Below, piece by piece: positions 57,933 to 64,000 of a stretch of 64,000 nt of DNA. The notes below the pieces were generated by a model. That model was not told the origin of the DNA and made no database searches. It worked only from the letters and a program-made list of their open reading frames with translations. Both the position numbers and the translations under genes were made by a program. The first letter of the stretch is position 1, and the number at the start of each line of letters is the position of its first letter. Source of the stretch: an uncultured Agathobaculum sp. GTDB taxonomy: Bacteria; Bacillota; Clostridia; Oscillospirales; Butyricicoccaceae. Where the stretch lies: positions 24,366 through 88,365 of the forward strand of contig CAKSVR010000004.1 in assembly GCA_934504345.1 (NCBI GenBank). The letters run 5' to 3'.

Positions 57933-58685
57933 TTATTCGTGTGCGCCCATGTCCTTCGCCACGCGGCACAGCATATCCGCATGGTTGGAAATGATGGCAT
58001 CCACACCGCGGTCGATCATGTCGCGGACGTTCTCCTCGTCGTTGACCGTCCAGGTGTTGACCTTCATGCCGCGGCTGTGGTACAGCTCGACCAGCTCGGG
58101 CTGGTACTGGAGCAGCATATAGCGCGGGTGCATATTGTCGGCGTTGGAGCGCTCGATGTACTTGTCGATGTCGAGGTACGGCTTGTCGTACAGCAGACCG
58201 GTTTCGATGTCCGGGCACAGCTCTTTGAAGTGCTGCATGGAGATGTGGTTGAACGAGGAAACGAATACGCGGTCCTGCATCTTGCGGGCGCAGATGGCAT
58301 CGATGACGCGCTGCTCCAGACCCTCGTAGAATACCTCGTAATTCTTCAGCTCCATGTTGAGCAGCATATGTGTCTGGTCGCAGAAGTCGAGCAGCTGGTC
58401 GAACGTCCAGATGTGCTGACCGGCAAACTCCGGGGACTTCCACGAGCCGATGTCCAGCTGGAGCATTTCCTCGTAGGTGTGGTCCTTGATGAAACCGGTG
58501 CCGTTGGAGGTGCGCTCTACCGTTGCATCATGGAAAATAATGAGCTTGCCGTCCTTCGTGATATGAACGTCGCTCTCAAAGCCGTCTACGCTGGTTTCCT
58601 CGATCGCTTTCTCGAATGCGATCGGGCTGTTCTCCGGGTAATTCCCGGAAAAACCGCGGTGTGCGAGTAACATGACCTTTTTCAT
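57933..58685 (-). CDS. Glycerophosphodiester phosphodiesterase
   Basis: This 250-residue cytoplasmic enzyme has canonical GDPD motifs: LLAHRGFSGNYPENSPIAFE (catalytic His and Glu), FESDVHITKDGKLIIFHD (metal-binding acids and second His) and VNTWTVNDEENV at the end of the barrel. It releases glycerol 3-phosphate from glycerophosphodiesters, the signal sensed by GlpP. A leader terminator precedes it. AAGAGGCGAC precedes the ATG. It is called here as UgpQ-type because no signal peptide is present. Confidence 0.93.
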   Translation of the reverse strand: MKKVMLLAHRGFSGNYPENSPIAFEKAIEETSVDGFESDVHITKDGKLIIFHDATVERTSNGTGFIKDHTYEEMLQLDIGSWKSPEFAGQHIWTFDQLLDFCDQTHMLLNMELKNYEVFYEGLEQRVIDAICARKMQDRVFVSSFNHISMQHFKELCPDIETGLLYDKPYLDIDKYIERSNADNMHPRYMLLQYQPELVELYHSRGMKVNTWTVNDEENVRDMIDRGVDAIISNHADMLCRVAKDMGAHE

Positions 58686-58706
58686 TTGCAGTCGCCTCTT
58701 TCTTGA

Positions 58707-58750
58707 AAATAAAAAAGCACATACCGATAAAACTCCCTCGGTATGTGCTG
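58707..58750 (-). terminator. Leader terminator of the second GDPD gene
   Basis: On the minus strand AGCACATACCGA pairs perfectly with TCGGTATGTGCT, followed by TTTTTATTTTC. It lies between promoter and start codon, so it should attenuate the gene. The leader contains GAGATTGTTGAGCA, loosely like the glpA site. Confidence 0.82.
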
Positions 58751-58773
58751 CTCAACAATCTCTGCACGGTCTT

Positions 58774-58802
58774 ATTATACCGGAAAATACCGGCGATTGC
58801 AA
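58774..58802 (-). promoter_or_regulatory. Promoter of the second GDPD gene
   Basis: On the minus strand TTGCAA (58797-58802) and a perfect TATAAT (58774-58779) are 17 bases apart. Confidence 0.78.
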
Positions 58803-58849
58803 GGGCGGGAGCAAATATTTCCGGTCGAAACTGCGCGCGCGGACAGGCG

Positions 58850-58878
58850 TTGCAAAAACCGGGAAAACGGCATATAAT
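58850..58878 (+). promoter_or_regulatory. Promoter of the greA-type gene
   Basis: TTGCAA (58850-58855) and a perfect TATAAT (58873-58878) are 17 bases apart. Confidence 0.78.
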
Positions 58879-58910
58879 TAAGGCTATCAGAACGAAAGGA
58901 AATGAACACC

Positions 58911-59408
58911 ATGCATGACGATCTGACCGCACAGGATATTGAAATGATGCAGAAGGAGCTCGACCACCGCAAGCTGGAGCTGATGCCCGAGCTGATCGAG
59001 GAGGTCAAGCGCACGCGCGCATTCGGCGACCTGAGCGAGAATTTTGAATACAAGGCGGCCAAGCAGGCGCAGAACCGCAACCGCAGCCGCATCCGCTATC
59101 TGGAGCGCATGATAAAATCCGCCCATGTCATCGAGGACAAGGCAGGCGCGGACGAAGTCGGTCTGTTCGACAAGGTAGAGCTGTTCTTCGAGGACGATGA
59201 CGACACGGACACCATTCAGGTCGTCACCACCGTGCGCTGCGACCCGCTGAACGGCCGCATCAGCTGCAAGGCGCCGCTCGGCAAGGCCGTGCTGGGCAAA
59301 AAGGTGGGCGACAAGGTGGATGTCACCACCGAGGAGGGCGACAGCTATACCGTTGTCATCCGGTCCATCACCAAGGAAAAGGATGATGGGTCGGGACCCA
59401 TCCTGTAA
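58911..59408 (+). CDS. greA: Transcription elongation factor GreA
   Basis: This 165-residue protein, from ATG 58911, has the GreA coiled coil, which enters RNA polymerase's secondary channel. The acidic tip lies in RAFGDLSENFEYKAAK. A C-terminal FKBP-like domain includes APLGKAVLGKKVGDKV. It stimulates transcript cleavage so stalled polymerase can resume. An ATG three codons earlier (58902) lies only one base after AAAGGA, so 58911 is preferred. It stands alone, with its own promoter divergent from GDPD. Confidence 0.9.
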   Translation: MHDDLTAQDIEMMQKELDHRKLELMPELIEEVKRTRAFGDLSENFEYKAAKQAQNRNRSRIRYLERMIKSAHVIEDKAGADEVGLFDKVELFFEDDDDTDTIQVVTTVRCDPLNGRISCKAPLGKAVLGKKVGDKVDVTTEEGDSYTVVIRSITKEKDDGSGPIL

Positions 59409-59427
59409 ATTATGCAATATGTTTATT

Positions 59428-59553
59428 GTAGGGCGGGGCACTCCAGAGTGGCCTCTCTTGCCCTTATGGGCAATTCACCTCCTGACCTCACCCCGCCGTT
59501 GTAACAGCTTGCTCTTACTTAGATGCGGCGGGATGAGGTCATCCCGCCCTACG
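59428..59553. repeat. GTAGGGCGGG palindromic element, copy 3
   Basis: GTAGGGCGGGGCACTCCAGAGTGGCCTC at one end, and GATGAGGTCATCCCGCCCTACGG at the other. The internal GGGGCACTCCAGAGTGGC and TTGCCC/GGGCAA hairpin are shared with the copy at 26195. No gene. Confidence 0.8.
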
Positions 59554-59574
59554 GTATAAGTTTTCGACAGAAGT

Positions 59575-59612
59575 AAAAAACTGCTGCACAGCGCGTTGTG
59601 CGGCAGTTTTTT
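59575..59612. terminator. Terminator of the three-gene unknown cluster
   Basis: AAAAAACTGCTGCACA pairs with TGTGCGGCAGTTTTTT (one G-T-type mismatch). Runs of A and T at both ends allow it to work in both directions. Confidence 0.9.
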
Positions 59613-59619
59613 CATGTAA

Positions 59620-59853
59620 TCACAGCCCGAACAGCAGCAGGGCGGCGGTGAGCAGAAACTGTTCCCAATCGACCTCGCCGGTATCGTCCATCAGCAGGAA
59701 CCATACGATAAGCAAGGCGATCATGGTATCCATATCCAGCCGGATGCCCTGCAAACGCTCGTTCAGCGTGCGGCCGAGGCCGGAGAACGCAGTCTGCGGT
59801 TCGGCCTGCTCGGGCGCGGCCTGTTCGGCCGCTGCAAGATAGCGGTTGTACAT
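59620..59853 (-). CDS. Small unknown membrane protein, cluster gene 3
   Basis: This 77-residue protein is last in a three-gene minus-strand cluster. The N-terminal half is polar with a Glu/Gln/Ala-rich stretch (EQAAPEQAEPQTAF). The C-terminus has two short hydrophobic segments (DTMIALLIVWFLLMDD and FLLTAALLLFGL). GGAGGTGAGC precedes the ATG. No family recognised. Confidence 0.6.
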   Translation of the reverse strand: MYNRYLAAAEQAAPEQAEPQTAFSGLGRTLNERLQGIRLDMDTMIALLIVWFLLMDDTGEVDWEQFLLTAALLLFGL

Positions 59854-59866
59854 CGAGGCTCACCTC

Positions 59867-60229
59867 CTACAAGGCACGCGGCGTGGTGTCGTCCGCCGGA
59901 GGATTGAGCTGCCCGAGTGCCGCGCGGGCCATCCGCGCCATGCTCACCAGCCGGAGTGCCCGGTCGAACTGCCCGGACACCTCCTCCGCGACGAACGGCT
60001 TGAGTGCGCCGAGCAGCGCCCGTTTTTCCGGCTTGACGGCGTTCTGGCCGCTCTGCGCGATGGCGCCGATGACGGGGAGCGCTTTCTGCATCATCTCGGA
60101 GGCTGGGTCGTAGGTGCTCTGCGCCGCCTGTGCGGAGGGCTCGCCGCCCAGCAGCTCGGATACGGTCTTCATCGCGTTCTGCAAAGCATCAGGGTCGCTC
60201 AGCAGTGAGGAAAGCATATCGTTTTCCAT
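59867..60229 (-). CDS. Unknown soluble protein, cluster gene 2
   Basis: This 120-residue protein is helical with SSLLSDPDALQNAMKTVSELL, EMMQKALPVIGAIAQSGQ and a basic helix QFDRALRLVSMARMARAAL. GGAGGCG precedes the ATG. It lies 12 bases after cluster gene 1 and 13 before gene 3, so the three are one operon. In sporulating Clostridia, clusters of small helical proteins like this are often spore-associated, but nothing in the sequence proves it. Confidence 0.6.
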   Translation of the reverse strand: MENDMLSSLLSDPDALQNAMKTVSELLGGEPSAQAAQSTYDPASEMMQKALPVIGAIAQSGQNAVKPEKRALLGALKPFVAEEVSGQFDRALRLVSMARMARAALGQLNPPADDTTPRAL

Positions 60230-60241
60230 CTAAACGCCTCC

Positions 60242-60514
60242 TTATTTGCCGAAAATGTGCCGGAGCTGTGCGGCCAGCCGCGCACCCTCGGGTGTCTGCA
60301 TGAGCTTTTGCGCCGCCTGAGCCGCGCTTTGCAGATCGCCGCGCTGTGCGGCTCTTGCGGCCTGTTCGAGCTCGTCGGCGTGCTGCGCGGACAGCTGCTC
60401 GACTGCCCGTTTGCCATCTGCTGTGCCGAGTGCACCGGACAGCCGTTCGAGCGCCGCATCGCCTCCGGCCTGTGCCGCCAGTCTGCGGAGCAGTTCGTTC
60501 TGATCCATTCGCAT
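60242..60514 (-). CDS. Unknown Ala/Gln-rich helical protein, cluster gene 1
   Basis: This 90-residue protein is composed almost wholly of Ala/Gln/Leu/Arg/Glu helices (LLRRLAAQAGGDAALERL, RAVEQLSAQHADELEQAAR, SAAQAAQKLMQTPEGARLAAQL). AGAGG precedes the ATG. First gene of the cluster. The function is unknown; the helix pattern suggests a coiled coil or a helical bundle. Confidence 0.6.
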   Translation of the reverse strand: MRMDQNELLRRLAAQAGGDAALERLSGALGTADGKRAVEQLSAQHADELEQAARAAQRGDLQSAAQAAQKLMQTPEGARLAAQLRHIFGK

Positions 60515-60624
60515 CCCATCCTCTCAAAAGTGCTGTTTGGTGACAGTATATGCCGCAGCGCGGTCAGGTGTGCGTATAAGGAGAGAAACCTTGCGATAAA
60601 ATTATGCGATCGAAAGAAATTTAC

Positions 60625-60653
60625 TTTACATCGCGGGGTGCTCGGTGTAAAAT
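60625..60653 (+). promoter_or_regulatory. Promoter of the phosphodiesterase-coaX pair
   Basis: TTTACA (60625-60630) and TAAAAT (60648-60653) are 17 bases apart. Confidence 0.6.
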
Positions 60654-60692
60654 ACAGCTATATGTGCGGCAACGCGGAGAGAGGGAACGAAC

Positions 60693-61208
60693 ATGAAAGT
60701 GCTGATATTTGCAGATTCCCACAGCTACAACATGGCGATGGCGTTCGCGGTGGACAGGGAAGAGCCGGATGCAGTCCTGCATCTGGGCGACCACGCCGAG
60801 GATGCCCGCGAGATCGAGCGCGTGTTCCCGGCCATGCCGATCTACCGCGTGCAGGGCAACAACGATTTTGACCCGTCTGTGCCGATGAATGCGGTCGTCA
60901 CGCCGGGCGGCGTGCGTATCTACATGACACACGGCCACCGGGAACGGGTCGGGATGCTGTCGAGCGGCATCGTGCCGCAGCGCGCCCGCGAGGAGGGCTG
61001 CACGCTCGCGTTCTTCGGGCACACGCACCGCATGATGCTCGAGCGGGAGAACGGGCTCTGGGTATGCAATCCGGGCAGCATCAGCCTGCCGCGTGGCGGC
61101 CCGGCCAGCTACGCCCGCCTCACCATCGAGAACGGACAGGCCGAGCTGCTCGAGCTGGTCGATGAGGACGGCAGCCTGCTCCGCAAAGAGAAATTACTGG
61201 GTAAATAA
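60693..61208 (+). CDS. YfcE/MJ0936-type metallophosphoesterase
   Basis: This 171-residue protein has all five metal-binding motifs of the family: IFADSHSYN (D, H), HLGDHAED (GD), VQGNNDFD (GNND), YMTHGHRE (H) and FGHTHRMM (GHTH). It ends with NPGSISLPRGG. Such enzymes are Mn-dependent phosphodiesterases with broad in vitro activity; the natural substrate is unclear. GAGAGGGAACGAAC precedes the ATG. coaX follows after 13 bases. Confidence 0.92.
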   Translation: MKVLIFADSHSYNMAMAFAVDREEPDAVLHLGDHAEDAREIERVFPAMPIYRVQGNNDFDPSVPMNAVVTPGGVRIYMTHGHRERVGMLSSGIVPQRAREEGCTLAFFGHTHRMMLERENGLWVCNPGSISLPRGGPASYARLTIENGQAELLELVDEDGSLLRKEKLLGK

Positions 61209-61221
61209 CAGGGAGAAAACT

Positions 61222-62067
61222 ATGCTTTTAGCAATTGACGTAGGCAACACCAACATGGTGTTCGGTTTATACGAGGGGGACAGGCTGCGCGGCTCGTTCC
61301 GCATTTCCACCAACGCCGAGCGCACCTCGGACGAGCTGGGCATGATGATCGCGCAGTATTATCACTTCCACGACATCAGCTGTGCGGATACGACGGCGGT
61401 CGTGATCGCATCCGTTGTGCCGCCGGTGATGTACACGCTCATCAACGCCATCCGCAAGTATCTGTTCGTGCAGCCGGTCATCGCGGGCCGCGATGTGGAC
61501 ATCGGCATCGAGAACTGCTATGCCAACCCGCGCGAGGTCGGCGCGGACCGACTGGTCAACGCGGTATCCGCGGTATGCAAGTACGGCAAGCCGCTCATCA
61601 TCGTGGACATCGGCACGGCGACCACGTTCGATGCCATCGACGAGCACGGCGCTTATCAGGGCGGCGCCATCTTCCCGGGCCTGAAGGTGGCGATGGAAGC
61701 GCTGTTCCTCAAGGCCTCCAAGCTGCCGCGCGTGGACATCGAGCGCCCGGAGAACGCCATCGGCAAGACGACCGTGCAGTCCATGCAGTCCGGCGCGGTG
61801 CGCGGCTATGTCGGTGCGCTGGCGGGCATCATCACGGATATTCAGAAAGAGCTCGGCGGCAATGCCAGAGTCGTGGCTACCGGCGGCATGGGCCGCATGA
61901 TGGCGGAATACTGCGATCTCATTGACGATGTGGACCCGAACCTGACACTCGAGGGTCTGCGCCTCATCTACGAGAACAACCGCGAAGCCTTCGAGGGCCG
62001 CAAGCTGGATCTGTCGAGCAGCGTCATCGAAGTGACCGAAGAGGGCAGCTGGCAGGAGAATAAGTAA
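61222..62067 (+). CDS. coaX: Type III pantothenate kinase
   Basis: This 281-residue enzyme phosphorylates pantothenate in the first step of coenzyme A synthesis. ASKHA-fold motifs are LLAIDVGNTNMVFGLYEG (phosphate loop), GADRLVNAVSA with the catalytic Asp, IVDIGTATTFDAID and GGAIFPGLKVAMEAL. It starts at ATG 61222 after AGGGAGA; upstream open frame is the tail of the phosphodiesterase region in another frame. It is about 20 residues longer than average at the C-terminus. A terminator follows. Confidence 0.95.
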   Translation: MLLAIDVGNTNMVFGLYEGDRLRGSFRISTNAERTSDELGMMIAQYYHFHDISCADTTAVVIASVVPPVMYTLINAIRKYLFVQPVIAGRDVDIGIENCYANPREVGADRLVNAVSAVCKYGKPLIIVDIGTATTFDAIDEHGAYQGGAIFPGLKVAMEALFLKASKLPRVDIERPENAIGKTTVQSMQSGAVRGYVGALAGIITDIQKELGGNARVVATGGMGRMMAEYCDLIDDVDPNLTLEGLRLIYENNREAFEGRKLDLSSSVIEVTEEGSWQENK

Positions 62068-62160
62068 AAAACTGCCGTAAATCTGCCGCAAACGGTGATT
62101 CTGCTGAAAAAGCACGGGAAAAGGCATGAACTTTTTCAAATCACTGTGGTGAAAAGTGCT

Positions 62161-62188
62161 TTGCAAAACCGAGAGAATGTTGTAAAAT
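62161..62188 (+). promoter_or_regulatory. Promoter ahead of acn
   Basis: TTGCAA (62161-62166) and TAAAAT (62183-62188) are 16 bases apart. The start site would fall inside the terminator stem that follows, so transcripts made here could escape the hairpin while coaX read-through is stopped. Confidence 0.5.
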
Positions 62189-62228
62189 AGAAGTGGTTTC
62201 TGTGTGAACGAAACCACTTCTATTTTTG
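62189..62228 (+). terminator. Terminator after coaX
   Basis: AGAAGTGGTTTC pairs perfectly with GAAACCACTTCT around nine bases, followed by ATTTTTG. Confidence 0.93.
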
Positions 62229-62357
62229 TTTTAGGGCACGGCGGGTTTTCCTGCCGTGGAGAAGGCTGTGGAAGCCGCAACCACCCATCCTGACGAGGAT
62301 GGGGTGCGGTGTTGCATAAACACTGCATTGGGACATAAAGGAGCGAAGGAAACACAC
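62229..62357 (+). promoter_or_regulatory. Structured leader of acn
   Basis: Three successive GC-rich hairpins can form: CACGGCGGG with CCTGCCGTG (62237-62258), GGCTGTGG/CCGCAACC nearby, and CCCATCCT with AGGATGGG (near 62283-62303), ahead of a short AGCGAAGGAA ribosome site. No known riboswitch class was recognised. Confidence 0.4.
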
Positions 62358-64000
62358 ATGGGTATGACAATCGCGCAGAAGATTTTGAAAGCGCACTTGG
62401 TAGACGGTGAAATGGTACTGGGTCAGGAGATCGGTCTGAAGATCGACCAGACACTGACGCAGGATGCCACCGGCACGATGGCTTATCTCCAGTTTGAGGC
62501 GATGGGCGTCGATCAGGTCAAGACCGAGCGTTCGGTCGCTTACATTGACCACAATACCCTCCAGTCCGGCTTCGAGAATGCGGACGACCACAAATATATC
62601 GGTTCTGTCGCAAAGAAGCACGGCATCTACTATTCGAAGGCAGGCAACGGCATCTGCCATCAGGTACATCTCGAGCGCTTCGGCGCACCGGGCAAGACCC
62701 TCATCGGCTCGGACAGCCACACGCCGACCGGCGGCGGCATTGGTATGCTGGCATTCGGTGCGGGCGGTCTGGACGTTGCAGTCGCAATGGGCGGCGGCGC
62801 GTACTACATCCCGATGCCGAAGATGGTCCGTGTAAATCTCGTCGGCAAGCTGTCGCCGTGGGTATCCGCAAAGGACGTTATCCTGGACGTACTGCGCCAG
62901 ATGACCGTCAAGGGCGGTGTCGGCAAGATCGTCGAGTACGCCGGTGAGGGCGTTAAGACCCTGTCCGTGCCGGAGCGCGCCACCATCACCAACATGGGCG
63001 CTGAGCTGGGCGCTACCACCTCGATCTTCCCGTCCGACGAGGCCACCAAGAAGTTCCTCGAGGCGCAGGGCCGCGGCGACGTATGGGTTCCGCTGGCATC
63101 CGACCCGGATGCAGAGTACGACGAGGAGTACACGGTAGACCTGTCCGCGCTCGAGCCGCTGGCTGCGATGCCGCATATGCCGGATAACGTCAAAAAGGTA
63201 TCCGAGATTGGTGAGATCAAGGTAAACCAGTGCTGCATCGGCTCGTGCACCAACTCCTCTTACTACGACATGATGAAGGTCGCCTCCATCCTCAAGGGCA
63301 AGACCGTAAGCCCGGATGTTTCGCTGACCATCAGCCCGGGCTCCAAGCAGGTATTCAATATGCTGGCGCAGAACGGTGCTCTGGCGGACATCATTTCGGC
63401 CGGTGCGCGTATCCTGGAGTGCGCCTGCGGTCCCTGTATCGGCATGGGCCAGTCGCCGGAGTCCGGCGGCGTATCGCTGCGTACCTTTAACCGCAACTTC
63501 GAGGGCCGTTCCGGCACGCAGGATGCCCAGATCTTCCTCGTATCTCCGGAGGTTGCCGCTGCATCCGCGCTGACCGGCGTGCTGACCGACCCGCGCACGC
63601 TCGGTGAAATGCCGGAGATCGAAATGCCCGAGCATTTCTCCATCAACGACAACATGATCGTCAAGCCCGCCGAGAATCCGGCTGAGGTTGAGGTCGTTCG
63701 CGGCCCGAACATCAAGCCGTTCCCGCTGGGCAAGGCGCTGGAGGCATCCTATACCGGCAAGGTCGTTCTCAAGACCGAGGACAACATCACCACCGACCAC
63801 ATCCTGCCGGCCGGCGCAAAGCTGCTGCCGTACCGCTCGAATGTGCCGTACTACTCCAACTACTGCTTCATCAATGTCGATCCGGAGTTCCCGTCCCGCT
63901 GCAAGGAGCAGGGCGGCGGCGTGATCGTCGGCGGCGCAAACTACGGTCAGGGCTCGTCCCGTGAGCACGCGGCGCTCGTTCCGCTGTATCTGGGCGTCAA
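62358..64000 (+). CDS. acn: Aconitate hydratase, N-terminal 547 codons (cut by window end)
   Basis: Read from the ATG at 62358 to the end of the window without a stop. The family pattern is clear: MGMTIAQKILKAHLVDGEM, IGSDSHTPTGGGIGMLAFGAGG, iron-sulfur ligands in CCIGSCTNSS and CACGPCIGMGQSPESGG, and swivel-domain DNITTDHILPAGAKLLPY with GGANYGQGSSREHAAL near the end. It interconverts citrate and isocitrate, here probably for glutamate synthesis in an anaerobe. It is of the mitochondrial-like length class (about 640 residues expected); roughly 95 are outside the window. Confidence 0.94.
   Translation, partial: MGMTIAQKILKAHLVDGEMVLGQEIGLKIDQTLTQDATGTMAYLQFEAMGVDQVKTERSVAYIDHNTLQSGFENADDHKYIGSVAKKHGIYYSKAGNGICHQVHLERFGAPGKTLIGSDSHTPTGGGIGMLAFGAGGLDVAVAMGGGAYYIPMPKMVRVNLVGKLSPWVSAKDVILDVLRQMTVKGGVGKIVEYAGEGVKTLSVPERATITNMGAELGATTSIFPSDEATKKFLEAQGRGDVWVPLASDPDAEYDEEYTVDLSALEPLAAMPHMPDNVKKVSEIGEIKVNQCCIGSCTNSSYYDMMKVASILKGKTVSPDVSLTISPGSKQVFNMLAQNGALADIISAGARILECACGPCIGMGQSPESGGVSLRTFNRNFEGRSGTQDAQIFLVSPEVAAASALTGVLTDPRTLGEMPEIEMPEHFSINDNMIVKPAENPAEVEVVRGPNIKPFPLGKALEASYTGKVVLKTEDNITTDHILPAGAKLLPYRSNVPYYSNYCFINVDPEFPSRCKEQGGGVIVGGANYGQGSSREHAALVPLYLGV

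Overview
This window looks like chromosome from a GC-rich, anaerobic, spore-forming Firmicute, probably a gut Oscillospirales or Butyricicoccus/Agathobaculum-type organism. That placement is inferred from four things: an uninterrupted pro-sigma-K gene, the anaerobic thiamine enzyme ThiH, pyruvate phosphate dikinase, and the yajC / membrane protein / SCIFF peptide / radical SAM cluster typical of Clostridia. Core genes are GC-rich with strong AGGAGG ribosome binding sites and TTGACA-17-TATAAT promoters.

Layout. 1-1192: end of an ECF sigma factor and its overlapping membrane partner. 1418-2793: trmL and a DegV protein. 3017-8439: a glycolytic run pgk-tpiA-gpmI-eno; GpmI carries an unusual lysine/alanine-rich N-terminal tail. 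8720-17067 (minus strand): a compact phage virion module of small and large terminase, small membrane protein, portal, scaffold, capsid, connector, nozzle-like tail protein and an internal-protein-like product. 17213-23154: HAD hydrolase, FtsK/SpoIIIE, flavin reductase-like protein and an SLH-anchored serine protease. 23457-31110: ppdK, dxs, a zinc-ribbon protein, a GHKL histidine kinase, tRNA-Gln and sigK. 31249-33685: yajC and the SCIFF ranthipeptide cluster. 33785-38269: two unknown proteins, MarR with an AEC transporter, and a MocR regulator. 38354-43458: dinB, then a TPP riboswitch and thiS-thiF, mscL on the opposite strand, thiG and thiH. 43480-44583: a repeat island, tRNA-Gly and a 40-residue peptide gene. 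44795-58685: SulP transporter, then a glycerol-phosphate district (two GDPD enzymes, a four-gene ABC importer, GlpP antiterminator, GlpA/GlpB-like/DUF1667) and two MgtC proteins. 58911-64000: GreA, a three-gene unknown cluster, phosphodiesterase, coaX and the start of aconitase.

The strongest unusual signal is the phage module. Its single promoter abuts a near-perfect Gram-positive SOS (LexA) box, 13 of 14 positions, and a second box of equal quality lies at dinB. No integrase, repressor, replication or lysis gene is visible. Three copies of a dispersed chromosomal repeat sit between its structural genes, yet every major reading frame is open. This suggests a long-resident, DNA-damage-inducible, podovirus-like particle system, comparable in logic to PBSX or a gene transfer agent; that is inference.

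A second regulatory theme is glycerol-3-phosphate antitermination. The glpA and ABC-importer leaders share a TTGCTT/GAGA/GAGTC/GTAA motif that overlaps an intrinsic terminator, flanking the glpP gene. Palindromic intergenic repeats of at least three kinds are scattered through the window.
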